This document shows positions 1 to 11,580 of a DNA stretch of 64,000 bases, piece by piece. Under the pieces are notes generated by a model that had not been told where the DNA came from, searched no databases, and was given only the letters and a program-made list of their open reading frames with translations. Every line of letters begins with the position of its first letter. Position 1 is the stretch's first letter. The DNA is taken from assembly GCF_003576645.1 (NCBI RefSeq), contig NC_044924.1, positions 3,858,316 to 3,922,315 of the forward strand. The letters are read 5' to 3'. Position numbers and translations under genes: made by a program. This DNA is from Ipomoea triloba (taxonomy: Eukaryota > Streptophyta > Magnoliopsida > Solanales > Convolvulaceae).

Positions 1-201
1 AAAAAAAAAAAAAAAAAGAGATAAAACGGTATGCTTACACCAAATTATAGAAGCAAAATTATGGGGGAAAACCCAAAAAAGATTGAGTTTTGAAGAACAC
101 CCTGTATTTAGCCAAAACAAAAAAAGCAAAAAATAAAAGAGTAGCCAAACCTTGGTGTGTTTTGCATTGAGCTCTCTGGAAACACTAGCCTTGCCGTTCA
201 T
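1..201 (-). CDS. AGD15: ARF GTPase-activating protein, AGD15/AGD5 type, first exon only (gene continues left of window)
   Basis: The start codon is at 201-199 and the coding exon runs to 151, encoding 17 residues (MNGKASVSRELNAKHTK). It is followed by a GT donor at 150-149; 1-150 is the start of intron 1. This N-terminus, and the exon break before the expected ILE..LL..P-N-R-E-C zinc-finger segment, fit the plant ARF-GAP proteins AGD5 and AGD15, and the M-N-G-K-A-S-V-S start recalls AGD15. Family members stimulate GTP hydrolysis on ARF GTPases through a C4 zinc-finger ArfGAP domain and act in vesicle trafficking. Neither the zinc finger nor anything after it is in this window, so the call rests on 17 residues plus a splice site in the expected place. 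Confidence 0.6.
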   Translation of the reverse strand, partial: MNGKASVSRELNAKHTKVWLLFYFLLFLFWLNTGCSSKLNLFWVFPHNFASIIWCKHTVLSLFFFFF

Positions 202-480
202 GGTTTAAGCCCAAAGGCACTAACTCTGTGTATCTGTGTGTGTATATATATTTATATAGAATAATCTTTAACGAAAAAGAAAAGAAATAGAGAAGGAGAG
301 GAGATCGAAAGGAAAGGAAGGAATATGAGAAGTTCTTAGAAGTTGGAAGAAAGAAAGAATGGTGCGAGTTGCGGGAGGGAGTTGTGAAAGAGAGAGTCAG
401 ACTCCAAAATTGAAAAGGAAACCACTTTTCAAAATCCCATCTTTTCTCCGTTTGTTTTTGGAGGCTTCCTTGTATCTACC
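202..480 (-). promoter_or_regulatory. Promoter and leader of the ARF-GAP gene
   Basis: On the minus strand a TATA-like run (tatataaatatatata) lies at about 241-258, roughly 45 bases upstream of the ATG at 201. The upstream 260-350 stretch is strongly pyrimidine-rich on the minus strand, as is common in plant core promoters. No transcript evidence is available here. Confidence 0.4.
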
Positions 481-639
481 TAGTTATAAGGCGCCTACTT
501 TTTTCTTTTCCTTTTTTTTTTTTAATAAATATATAGTTTTTAATTTAAAAATTTTCTATTTTAATAATAAAAATTTTATTTTTAATCATTTTGTATGCAT
601 TGGGAGTATTGGTATAGTATTGGTATAATAAATAATGAA

Positions 640-2142
640 TGTTTCTTTCGTTATGGGATACAAATAAGAATAAATTAAAATTTGACAGAATGATCTTAAC
701 AAAATTTTAGATTTAAAGCGGAATTGTCACATAGCTTAAAAACATTAAAAATTTTAAAGATCTTATCAATTTCAAGACTATAGAATAAAGTTAGTTATTA
801 TTGAATGGTGAAAAGATGTGAAAGTTTTAAAACTTTTAACAACGCCTTAAATAAAAAAGTAAATATGTATTTAATAGAATAAATTTATTAATTATTATTA
901 TTATTAGATGGTGAAAAAATGTGAAAATTTCAACTACATTTAAATAAAAAAGTAAATGTGTTTAATGAGATTTAAAATTATAAAGAAATCATTTATTCCA
1001 AGACTATACTAAGTAATACAAGCATCTCAACAAAGAAAATAAAGCATACTTCATGCATCCAACTTGTCCAGAATGGCCGTTTTATTTTATTTTTTTAAAA
1101 GTTGATATGTTGATGGGATTTAGGAAGCTTAGCTAGCAGAATAAAGCTCAAGTGTATATATTATATATGTATAATAAAATAATGCAACTTGCACAATCAT
1201 TAATTATTTTGAAGCGAGAATAGTAAGTAAATATAACAAATTTATTAAAATATTTGTAAAAATAAAGTCAAATAATACAATAGTTAACTAATATGCTTAA
1301 GAGTAAAAATTGGGTTGATTTTGGTGATGGTAATTTAGTATGACTTAATAATTGGTAGGGATTCGTAATGATTCTTATGAGTGGACTTAGATATGCCGAT
1401 ATAACTATAGTATATGAAACATGGAATATGACAACATCAGTTTGACATTATAATAATTGTCCCTTGCCTATTCCAAATGGCCTAACTAAGGAAACTTTAT
1501 AAACTGCCTTGAACGTGTTATCTATTAATTAAACTAATGTAATTAAGGATACCAAATTACTTTTGTTTGCAAGATAAAATTATCACTACAATATAAATTT
1601 GAATTTCAAATTAATTTTTTTAAGGTTTAAATCGTAAACTTGAGGCCTTGGGTCCTGGGAGTCCTGAAAATTGTGAAAGAAGATAAATTGCGGGATATGT
1701 CTTAATGATGCAAGAGATTGTCCCTCATTGAAGATTCGAACATGAATAGTTGCTGGACATTAGAGTACTCACACCCCCATTGAGGATTCAAACGCAAAGG
1801 CTTCTTTTTTTTGTCAACCTAAATTGCTCATTGTTGACTTGCTCAAACTAAAAAAAATCAATAAACAGTTTATATGGGTCAAATAAAAATTTTGTGAGTA
1901 TCAAACCAACTTATCGCCAACCCCAAATGTACTCCAATTGGAGCTATTAGTAAAACAAAATTTGGATTAATTAGTTTGTTGAGCATCATAAACAAAATAT
2001 CATATCAATATAATATGTTCATTAAAAGACTACTAGTCAAACAAGTTTTAATGAATTCTTCTTCTCCTAAATACAATCTACTAACAAATTTCAATTAATT
2101 GAATAGTTAAATTGTGGTTCCAAAACTAAGAAAAAACTATCA
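640..2142. other. AT-rich spacer with a SINE-like remnant
   Basis: No gene was found. The stretch 1625-1850 has short GC-richer pieces resembling the tRNA-derived SINE families elsewhere in the window: two 'attgaggattcaaacg'-like B-box blocks, then 'attgctcattgttgacttgctcaaac', close to the segment seen in the SINE at 4320-4553. The rest is low-complexity AT sequence. Confidence 0.35.
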
Positions 2143-2664
2143 CTATAATATATATGTGGAAGAGACTTGATGTCCACCTATTGCACTTTTAAATGAAGGA
2201 GTCTCATGCACCCTGTGATCATCTTGAAGGGCATGCGCATACAGGGCGTCAAGGATCTCTCGGATTTCGGGCGGGCACCGGTCATTGACCCGCCCGGAAA
2301 ACTCCTCGCAGGCAACCGCTAACAGCTTATTGACGTCGAGAAAATAGGCGGCCAGGAGGAGGAGGCAGAGAGGCAGCAAATCCACCTTCACGAACTCAGC
2401 ATCGAACCGCTTTAACTCCTCCTGCACGTCGGGATCTTCAGAAGAGTCCTTCTCGAAGTGCTCTTTGCAGTATTCCAGAACCAACGCCATATTCTCGGCG
2501 TCCACTTTGGGGACGAAGATACCGTCGCCGGCGCCGCCGCTGTCCACCGTGGTTTTGATATTGCGGCAAAATTGCACCACCACGGATTTCTCCTCCGTGA
2601 ATTGCTCGCCGTCGGAGCTCATTAGCATCAGAAGGTGCTTGTTGTTTTGCTCAATTGAAGCCAT
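2143..2664 (-). CDS. Divergent SKP1-like protein (173 aa, intronless)
   Basis: SKP1 proteins bridge cullin-1 and F-box proteins in SCF ubiquitin ligases. I chose the start at 2664 (M-A-S-I-E-Q) because the open frame further upstream overlaps TATA-like sequence and has no family similarity. Visible features are the N-terminal BTB/POZ-like strand (L-L-M-L-M-S-S-D-G-E-Q-F), the V-L-E-Y-C-K-E-H segment, the acidic linker, then D-A-E-F-V-K-V-D and A-A-Y-F-L-D-V-N-K-L-L, which match the cullin-facing helices. P-P-E-I-R-E-I-L corresponds to the usual P-E-E-I-R-K. After that the canonical C-terminus (N-D-F-T-P-E-E-E, ending W-A-F-E), which contacts the F-box, is absent and replaced by an unrelated tail. 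SKP1 itself is usually about 155-165 aa. The gene is probably a member of the rapidly evolving plant ASK-type group; its ability to bind F-box proteins is doubtful. Confidence 0.85.
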   Translation of the reverse strand: MASIEQNNKHLLMLMSSDGEQFTEEKSVVVQFCRNIKTTVDSGGAGDGIFVPKVDAENMALVLEYCKEHFEKDSSEDPDVQEELKRFDAEFVKVDLLPLCLLLLAAYFLDVNKLLAVACEEFSGRVNDRCPPEIREILDALYAHALQDDHRVHETPSFKSAIGGHQVSSTYIL

Positions 2665-2689
2665 GGCCGCCTGTACTGTATGTACTCTA

Positions 2690-2768
2690 GAACGATATAT
2701 AGAGCTAGGTTTTAATTTATGCCGCGCGATTTGATGATTGATCGTCTGATTTGGAATGTATATATAAC
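2690..2768 (-). promoter_or_regulatory. Core promoter candidates of the SKP1-like gene
   Basis: Two minus-strand TATA-like elements are visible: tatatata at about 2757-2766, about 95 bases before the ATG and the better distance for a leader, and ctatatat at about 2695-2703, which is too near the ATG. Confidence 0.4.
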
Positions 2769-2835
2769 TGCTTTCACCCTTTCCTAATTCTACCCTATCA
2801 AGAATACTACATTGCCAAATTTTATGGATTCCCAT

Positions 2836-3361
2836 AAAAACAGGTTGGCATATGTGTTAGAAGACTCCTAATCTATCTAATAGGAGTACCCAATTCGAGA
2901 CTAAAGTGGATTGGCTATAATCCTCTATAGCCAAGCATGCAAAAAGAAAGAGTTTGTAATATTCGAGGATGATTCACTATAAGAAAAGTCTAAAAAGGAA
3001 AGACAGAATTTAGTACTATATTGATCGATCTTAGACTCAATTCAATTAGTATTAATTGAGAATATGAATAAAAGTGTAGTATGAAAACCATTGTTGCCCA
3101 CAAAATTCAATATTACCAAAGAGCCACAACTATGCATAAAGAACAATTTAACTGGGAGAGGACCTTAAGAATTGCAATTCCCTCCAACCAAACGTAATTG
3201 CAATTTTATGGAGTTTGGTAAGAATGGAAACGTAATTGTGTTCTTACTTCTCATAATTCGAACTCGAGACTCTAATTAAATTGAAAGGGACCATGTCATT
3301 TCATCTATAATTATCTTTTATTTAAATTATTGAGACAACTGTTTTAATATATCAAAAAGAA
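2836..3361. other. Spacer between divergent SKP1-like and TatD genes
   Basis: AT-rich sequence with no gene or repeat recognised. It should hold the regulatory sequence of both flanking, divergently transcribed genes. Confidence 0.4.
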
Positions 3362-4778
3362 AAATATTTGGATTTGCGAAGTGGAAAAAACTGCAATGGG
3401 CTGTGTAAATTGGGCTACTCAGATAAAGATTGGTTGATCCAGCCCAACGACATACGGGCCAGTGAAACGCTGTCGTTTTATTCCTCATTGGCCTTCACTT
3501 ACTCGCCGTATTCCGCCTTCTTACTGCACCGTGGTGTTGATGATAGCTCGAGGCTTTAATCCTTTAAGTTCCATAGATAAGGTAAAACGCTGTATATATT
3601 TATCGCCAATTCTCCAACTTGTTTATTTTTATTTTATTATTATTATTATGTATTGCTTCAGTATTTAAATACCCGTCTTCCTATTATTCTTGTTTATAGA
3701 GTGATGGGAATGCAATTGGAAAAATTGAGAGCTTCTGGTGCGATAAAAATGCTGTCTTTGATCATTTTAGTGATTGAAAATGACTGAAGACTTGAATAAA
3801 CATGTAATTGCAAAGAAAGAAGAGACTATATAAGTGATAAGATTTTTCTGAGCTGTCTGACTTTGCAAAATGATCTTTGTTCTTTGAGGCACCATGGGGG
3901 CTTGAAATTTTGCCTTCCCTGATGCTCCAGTCTTTAAGATTTGGATATAAAGTTAAGAAATCTTAGAACCTGACCTCAGTTATGTATTGGTTTTGCTGTT
4001 CTTGAGATATACACAAGGTTTCATATTTCAGTTTTAATATATTTGAAATTGTGGATATGTCATGTAAGGAGGCTAAGGAGATTTCTTGAGCACTGAATTT
4101 CCCAAGCATGCAATGTCCTTATTCCTTGTGGATTCTTCTGGTATTATCCTGGTGGCTGCTGTTTAATGGAATTTGTGTGTATTATTAGTTTATTACTCAT
4201 ATAGTCAGAACTAGAATTTTGAGGCAGTAGCAATGGCTGCAATGCTAATCATCTGGCTTTTACTGTGTCTTGTAGTGTAATCATCTGCCTTCTTGCCTGA
4301 GTCTCTTTGTTTTGAGTGATTAGGGAAACCCGCGGCCACTACTCGAGGGTGTGCACGGGGTTAATCCCCCTTGTGACCCTAGCCGACAAAGGACCACAAG
4401 GATGTAAACCACCTTAGATTGCTCATAGCTGACTGACTTAAACCGAGAAGGCTAATAAGCTACTCTTGTTGGAAGTCGAACTTGTAACCTAGTGGTTACC
4501 AAGGTCTTGTAGTACTAAGTCAACTGCCTGATCAATTTGGCTGGGGTTGCCCCTCATGCGTCTTTTCTATGTTATTGTTGCCTGATAGAGTGATATGACT
4601 AATTACTTGCAGGACTTCTGCACAGGGTTTCATTAATTTTTATTATTCTCTTAAGTGCTGCAGCTGTTACACTACAGGAGTGGATTTGCAAAAGTGTGCA
4701 TTTTAACTTTTAAGATACAGAAGGCTGCTGGAAAATAAAGACAAAGAAGAGTGTGACAGCAGTTGATTTAGGCCAGAA
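3362..4778 (+). other. Probable 5' leader of the TatD gene with a leader intron
   Basis: A GC-richer stretch ends in a good donor (gataag|gtaaaac, intron from 3582). An acceptor (acttgcag) ends at 4612, followed by about 166 nt to the ATG at 4779. This suggests a leader exon, a roughly 1.03 kb leader intron carrying a SINE, and a second leader segment joined to the CDS. This is an inference from splice-site quality and composition only. Confidence 0.4.
4320..4553 (-). mobile_element. SINE-like element, family 2 (minus orientation)
   Basis: Read on the minus strand it begins ggggcaaccccagccaa, has a tRNA-like internal promoter region (ggttacaagttcgac, B-box type), then 'agctatgagcaatctaaggtggttta', and ends gcgggtttccct. 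The same order occurs on the plus strand at 39310-39506 and, more degraded, at 41467-41690. It sits inside the inferred leader intron of the TatD gene. I saw no clear target-site duplication here. Confidence 0.6.
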
Positions 4779-5699
4779 ATGAAACTTTTTGATGCTCATT
4801 GTCATCTTCAAGACCCACGGATCTTTAATATGGTCCCGCGATTAATTAGGACAACCCTTGATACAGGAGTGGTTCATTTTGCGGTGAATGGTGTGTGTGA
4901 GAAGGATTGGCACATAGTCAAGGAGATGAGCAACAGCTATCCTTGTGTTGTTCCAAATTTCGGGATCCATCCCTGGTACATTGCCGAGAGGACACCTAAT
5001 TGGTTGAAAACATTGAAGGAATACTTTGACGCTACACCTGAAGCTGCGGTTGGTGAGATTGGTTTGGATAAAGGTTCAATGGGAAAGAAGATTGATTTTG
5101 CTGATCAGGTTGAAGTCTTCCGCCAACAACTTCAGCTCGCCAAAGAGTTGAAAAGACCCGCGTCTATTCATTGTGTCCGAGCTTATGGTGATCTTCTTGA
5201 GATACTGAAATCTATGGGTCCATTCCCTTCTGGAGTTATCCTTCATTCTTTCCTTGGCTCTGCTGAAATGGTTCCTGAATTTGCTAAGCTTGGTGCTTAC
5301 TTCTCGCTCTCTGGGTTTCTGATGTCTTTGAAAGAAAGCAAGGCAAAGAAGATGTTACGTTCAATTCCTATTGAAAGGATTTTGTTGGAGACAGATGCAC
5401 CCGATGCTTTTCCAAAATTAAACAATCCAGATACTTTGTTTTTGATAGAAGATGAAACCTCTGCTTCTAAAGAAAGTGGCGGTGAAGGACAAATTCCAAT
5501 TCCTGATAATGATAGTTCTGCCAAAACTTTGTCTTCTTCGTCAATGCCAAAAGAAACCCTAAACCATCCAGCTAACATTCATCATGTTCTTCACTACGTA
5601 GCATCTTTACTTGATATGAGCGAGGAAAAACTCGCTGATTTAAGCTTTTCAAATGCAATGCAGCTGTTCTCATACGAAGGTTCAAAAGTGCAGCAGTGA
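4779..5699 (+). CDS. TatD-related metal-dependent hydrolase (306 aa)
   Basis: TatD-family enzymes are TIM-barrel metalloproteins with DNase/exonuclease activity in several organisms. The single-exon reading frame has the family ligands in order: H-x-H in F-D-A-H-C-H-L-Q (residues 7 and 9), the glutamate in V-G-E-I-G-L-D (about 93), the histidine in S-I-H-C-V-R-A (about 128), the histidine in I-L-H-S-F-L-G and the aspartate in L-E-T-D-A-P-D (about 203). All are intact. An acidic, serine-rich insert (about residues 220-255) lies between the catalytic D and the last helix; it is longer than in bacterial TatD. The start is the first in-frame ATG and begins directly at the first barrel strand, so no targeting peptide is evident. 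The substrate in plants is not shown by the sequence. Confidence 0.93.
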   Translation: MKLFDAHCHLQDPRIFNMVPRLIRTTLDTGVVHFAVNGVCEKDWHIVKEMSNSYPCVVPNFGIHPWYIAERTPNWLKTLKEYFDATPEAAVGEIGLDKGSMGKKIDFADQVEVFRQQLQLAKELKRPASIHCVRAYGDLLEILKSMGPFPSGVILHSFLGSAEMVPEFAKLGAYFSLSGFLMSLKESKAKKMLRSIPIERILLETDAPDAFPKLNNPDTLFLIEDETSASKESGGEGQIPIPDNDSSAKTLSSSSMPKETLNHPANIHHVLHYVASLLDMSEEKLADLSFSNAMQLFSYEGSKVQQ

Positions 5700-6891
<1,192 letters not shown>

Positions 6892-6947
6892 TGAACTAAC
6901 ATACCCAAAAACAAACACAAACATCATCGGAACAAAAAAGGGAAAAA

Positions 6948-9042
6948 ATGAGGAGATTTAGATTACTGGGTTGCGCGATCTTGTTTCTGTTTCTGGGTTT
7001 CATTGGCGAGCCTGCTGGCGTTCAAGCATGGAGTAAAGAGGGTCATATGATGACATGTCGGATTGCACAGGTAAAAAAAGATCAGAGTAATACCCGGCCT
7101 ATAACACATTAGCATTAAAAATATGGTTTAATATGAGACGTTAGTTAAGTCTTGATCGAGGAAAATATATATATTTGTAGGGTCTTCTGAAGGAGGAGGC
7201 AGCGCATGCTGTGAGCATGTTGTTGCCGGACTACGTCGACGGCGACTTATCGGCGCTGTGCGTGTGGCCGGACCAAGTGAGACACTGGTATAAATACCGG
7301 TGGACTAGCCCACTCCACTTCATCGACACCCCCGATCAAGCTTGCAACTTCGATTATGACAGTAAGTCTATGTATATACCATTATGATCAAATACTTACC
7401 ACTAAGCCAAAAGTTATAGCTCACTGCAAAATGCTAAAAACCACATTTGTTATAGCACACAACAAAAATCACATTTTCAAGAGACAGGGGTTGGACTTGG
7501 CCCTTTATGGGCTTTCACCCAACAATTTCTTAGATTTGAATTTTTTACCGGCCTCGTCCAACATATACTCTCTGTATTTTCCAATTGTTGCATTTAATTA
7601 ATTTAACAAAAATGAAATTCATATATACACGAAAGGGGACTGCCATGATCAACATGGAGTGAAGGATATGTGTGTTGCCGGTGCCATCCAAAACTTCACC
7701 ACTCAGCTCTCTCACTACCGGGATGGAACTTCCGATCGTCGACGTAAGAGATCCATAACACCTAGCTTCATTCTGTGTATTAATCTTTTTTTTTTTTTTA
7801 ATAAATAAATTAGAGCCAGCAACTTATTATATCTGAATATTATCTATGAACACAGATAATATGACTGAGGCTTTGCTGTTTTTGGCACATTTTATGGGAG
7901 ATATCCATCAGGTAACAAAAACTACGTACTCCCATAATCAATTCCCAAAATTGCACTTCGAATAATAGCGGCTGTGGATTTTCTTTGTAAATGGAAGTAA
8001 CATTCTTAAACTTGCATTCTTTTTTGTATGATGCAGCCAATGCATGTCGGATTCACAACTGATGAAGGAGGAAACACTATAGAACTGCGTTGGTTTAGGC
8101 ACAAGTCAAACTTGCACCATGTAAGTAGCCTCGCCTGGTTTCTTGATATTTTTTTTTAAACATCTTAATTAGTATAATAATTAGTTTTCAGCAAATAATA
8201 ATAACAGCTAAAGTTAATTTATGCGATCTTTTTTTTAAAAATGGGGAAAATTACATAGGTATGGGACAGAGAAATTATCCTGACAGCAGCAAAAGATTAC
8301 TACGGCAATGATGTAAACCTTCTTCAAGAAGACATAGAAAGAAACTTCACTGACGTAAGTGATTACTATACACATATTGCTTGCAAGCAAGCTTAATTAC
8401 CTAGGAACACTAACGTCAAAGGCATTACATATAGTAATTTCTTTATGTTGTCGTCAGGGGACATGGACAGATGATGTTGTGTCATGGAAGGAATGTAGTG
8501 GCGATCTCTTCTCTTGCGTAAATAAGTAAGTTTTCTATAACTAATGGCATTGTACTTAATTGACATGAAGTAACTTTTTTTTTTTTTATATTTCAGTAAA
8601 TTAAAAAAGTATATACAAACAGATATTATGGAGTATATTGTAACAGAGTCAGTGGTATAATTTTAAAATAAGACATAGGTTATTATCAGACATAAAATAA
8701 GAAAGAAAATTTGTATATTTGTAGGTATGCTGTAGAGAGTATAAACTTAGCCTGCAAATGGGGTTACAAAAATGTGGAGGCTGGCCAAACTCTGTCAGGT
8801 ACACTAAATTAATTGATTTATTTTATTTTATTCTTTTTTTTTTTTTTGAAATATATTTTATTTTATTCTAATTGATGAATATATATTAATGCAATATATA
8901 ATATAAAAATGCAGATGATTACTTCAACTCGAGGCTTCCAATTGTGATGAAACGTGTAGCCCAGGGTGGAGTCCGATTGGCTGCGATTCTGAATCGGATT
9001 TTTGGAGAATCCAACCAAGATTCATTTTTAGCGGCAACTTAA
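6948..9042 (+). CDS. BFN1: S1/P1-type bifunctional nuclease (BFN1/ENDO1 type), 9 exons, 305 aa
   Basis: Exons: 6948-7070, 7181-7361, 7636-7743, 7856-7911, 8037-8120, 8259-8354, 8458-8525, 8725-8798, 8915-9042; joined they give 918 nt in frame. A hydrophobic signal peptide (residues 1-27) is followed by mature Trp-Ser-Lys-Glu-Gly-His. The free N-terminal Trp and this His are zinc ligands in the S1/P1 family. Other ligand motifs are [16 protein letters not shown] and [12 protein letters not shown], plus the later H-H-V-W-D. N-glycosylation sites (N-F-T, N-M-T) are present. The protein cuts single-stranded DNA and RNA and is secreted or vacuolar; the Arabidopsis BFN1/ENDO1 gene is senescence- and cell-death-linked. 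The C-P-D-Y-V-like block and R-H-W-Y-K-Y-R-W favour BFN1 over the other ENDO paralogues. All nine junctions are GT..AG. Confidence 0.93.
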
Positions 9043-9946
9043 CCTCTGACTCACTTCATCGTATATAAATTAAATTAACCTTTGAAGCTTTGGCATTAAT
9101 GGCAAAGTTTAAAGTTCAATGTACTAAATAGCTGGCTAGCACCTGATTGTACTATTGATCTCACAATGTGCATAATGTAATTTAGTTGAATGTTTAAAAA
9201 AAATAAATTCAGCTGCATAATCTTCTTTTTAAATAAATATATGACTCCCATCTTCTCAAAAATATTTTGATCTTGCATTCTAATCATAGCTTGTAAAAGA
9301 TTATAAGAAAAATTAACATAATTAAGGATATACACATTAGTGGATTTTGAACAAATTTTTTGAGGAAATGTGATTGATGTGGAAGAGAGATAGTGGAGGG
9401 AGAAGAAAAAAAAAACTTTCTTCAAGGAGCTGATTTTTATCAGAAAAGTGAGTCCACAATGTTCAAATATGCCTTGCATGTGGTCGTGTGTAGTGCAATC
9501 AATGCGCCCAGCCGGGCATGTGCATTGGCGCATTAATCTCCTTTTTTGCTTTTTTTTTTTTTTAAATTTTTTTTTATCAAATTCATTTTGCTTTTATTTT
9601 TCTTTTTTCCTTCTTCTCCCCTAATTGACACCTAAAAAACTTATCCAAAAATTTCACTATTAAAAATTGTCTAACCGATTCAAATTAAGAATACGAACAA
9701 ATCATTCATATTTAGAAGAAATTTGTAACTTTATAATTACTAATTTTGTGAATTAAAGTAGCATGAAAATGGAAACATAGGACACGAAACGCTAGGAAAA
9801 TGTATAAATATTAAAAAGAAATTATAAGTAACAACTAAAATCTTGTTACTATATATTCTCTGAGCTTAGGTAGCATGAAAATAGAAACTAACGGATGTAC
9901 AAGTAAGCTAGCTAGAAGCTGCAGGCAGACCAAGCTCGATCAGTTT
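9043..9946. other. 3' flank of the nuclease gene, AT-rich spacer
   Basis: No gene was recognised. Poly-T and poly-A runs are scattered through it; the 145-codon minus-strand open frame here has no family features. Confidence 0.4.
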
Positions 9947-10129
9947 TCATTGAAGTTGGGATCTCCGGCGAGAGTGAGAACGAGCCCCAAAAGAGAAGAT
10001 GGAAGAGAGAGAGTGAGCCAGCCCCAAAACTACGGCCACCTTCACTTGTCCTCTCTTCGGGAGGGGCCGCCGGCGCCGGTACTGGAGCTTTCCTGACATA
10101 CTCATCTCTGTCCTTACTGCTTTTGCCAT
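9947..10129 (-). CDS. Possible small basic protein (60 aa), function unknown
   Basis: A short GC-rich frame in an AT-rich spacer: M-A-K-A-V-R-T-E-M-S-M-S-G-K-L-Q-Y-R-R-R-R-P at the start, then L-P-K-R-G-Q-V-K-V-A-V-V-L-G-L-A-H-S and S-S-I-F-S. The pattern of basic N-terminus, K-R-G-Q-V-K and an amphipathic helix A-V-V-L-G-L-A-H-S-L-S-S-I-F-S resembles small conserved plant proteins of unknown function, but I cannot name a family with certainty. The composition contrast with its surroundings favours a real coding segment. There is no membrane-length helix and no signal peptide. The overlapping plus-strand frame looks like a shadow. Confidence 0.45.
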   Translation of the reverse strand: MAKAVRTEMSMSGKLQYRRRRPLPKRGQVKVAVVLGLAHSLSSIFSFGARSHSRRRSQLQ

Positions 10130-10355
10130 CGTAGTATATATACTCTGATCTGCGGCAACGGCGGTTGGTGGCCGGAGGTTGCGGTGGCGGTGATTCTCTA
10201 GTGATTATACAAGAATTTGTAGTGTTGAGTGTCCAGCGTCTACTACATATATATAAAGCCCAGTGAGCTGATAATTACATTTCTATCCTCCTCTATAGCT
10301 CTCGGATTAATGATTGAAGAGAAGGACAAGTATATTTTATATTTACTAGCCACTT

Positions 10356-10573
10356 ATTTGACGATTTTGACCTCACTGTGTTCACGTCCATTTTCACAAA
10401 GTTGTATTCACTCTTTTGTTGCACTTATGTATTTGACGATTTTGACCTCACTGTCTTCACATCCATTTTCACAAAGTTGTATTCACTCTTTTGTTGCACT
10501 TTTATATTTGACGATTTTGACCTCACTGTGTTCACATCCACTTTCACAAAGTTGTATTCACTCTTTTGTTGCT
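10356..10573. repeat. Tandem repeat, three units of 75 bp
   Basis: The segment starting atttgacgattttgacctc occurs at 10356, 10431 and 10506 with very few differences and a period of exactly 75. The third unit stops slightly short. A (TA)n run of about 25 bases follows at 10598-10622. Confidence 0.95.
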
Positions 10574-10659
10574 TTCAGCATATATTATTCTTTGAGCATA
10601 ATATATATATATATATATATATAGAGGGAGGGGGTGAGTGTTTTGGGATAAGATGCGAA

Positions 10660-10960
10660 TAGGTTGCCCGTCGTGTGAAACTCTGGTGCATTTTGAAATA
10701 TTTGACGGTGCATTGGAAATATTTTGATGGTGCATTTAGAAACGATTGATGGTTCATATTCAAGATTGAAAAATCAATGGAAATGGAAAAATTCGCGTGA
10801 AATTTTTGTAATTTTTACGGTGCATTTAGAAATGTCTGACGGTGCACATCAACAATTTTCAATCAATGAAAAGCGGTAACATTTTTGTAATTTTCTGTAA
10901 TTACAAATGTGCATATGAGAATGATTGATAGTGTATTCGAGAATAACTGAAATTACATTT
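10660..10960. repeat. Degenerate short repeats (ggtgcattt-agaaa type)
   Basis: The phrase ggtgcatt(t/g)(a/g)gaaa followed by a tgayggt-like core recurs at irregular spacing of about 25-35 bases, at roughly 10688, 10709, 10732, 10820 and 10842. It looks like the remains of an old minisatellite or of a mobile element interior. Confidence 0.5.
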
Positions 10961-11129
10961 AGAAACTCTTGAGTGACATGGGAAAGGAAGGTGATGAAAA
11001 TCAAGTAGTGCTAGTGCAACGAAAAAAAATACAAAAAAAAAATAATAATAATTTTTACACTGGTCTTTACTCCCAAACCACCTCAACCACTCTCGTTGGC
11101 TAGGGAGTGGGGGGACTGGTGACAGAGTA

Positions 11130-11580
11130 ATTAGGCTAGCAGCACCCGACCCGGAACCATTGGCAAGACCGTGTCATGACAGTTGCCGGTCAAACTACCC
11201 AAGACACCTCACTCCTCAGCATCAATGCGCAACGGTCCAACTCCTCAGCATTGATGACCAACGTTAAGCTCCTCAGCGTTCAGCTCCTCAGTATTGATAA
11301 CATTGATGACTAACGTTCAGCTCCTCAACGTTCAGCTCCTCAGCATTAATGACATTGATGACCAACGTTCAGCAGCCTTAATGCTCTATTACTGAGCTGA
11401 AGGGAATAAAAGGATTCACAACGCAAAGTAGAGGGACGACACTTCTTACTAGACAAAACTACACTCAACTCACCTTGTACACTAAGCACTGCACTCAATA
11501 TTATACTCAAATACCAAAACACTGTATCAACATTATATTCAAATAATATTCAAATACATACCGGTAACACATTATTACCG
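11130..11580. mobile_element. Possible solo LTR or LTR fragment with internal minirepeats
   Basis: A GC-richer island in AT-rich DNA. It contains repeated 'cagctcctcagc(a/g)tt' and 'gatgaccaacgtt' phrases at 11205-11375, then a stretch reading 'aaaaggattcacaacgcaaa' with LTR-leader flavour. It could begin at tgtcatgaca (about 11173) and end near ggtaaca (about 11568), but I found no matching 5-bp target duplication, primer-binding site or coding remains. Confidence 0.3.

Noticed and set aside
359..628. Plus-strand 89-codon frame near the left edge
   Set aside because: It overlaps the minus-strand promoter of the ARF-GAP exon and runs into poly-Phe/Lys low-complexity sequence.
2665..2835. Longer N-terminus for the SKP1-like protein (ATG at 2835)
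   Set aside because: The added 57 residues span TATA-like promoter sequence and match nothing in the family; the ATG at 2664 starts at the conserved domain.
9875..10096. Plus-strand 73-codon frame overlapping the small basic protein
   Set aside because: Its composition is the shadow of the GC-rich minus-strand frame, and it shows no recognisable motif.
11173..11568. Complete LTR retrotransposon
   Set aside because: No second LTR, primer-binding site, polypurine tract or gag-pol coding was found; kept only as a possible LTR fragment.
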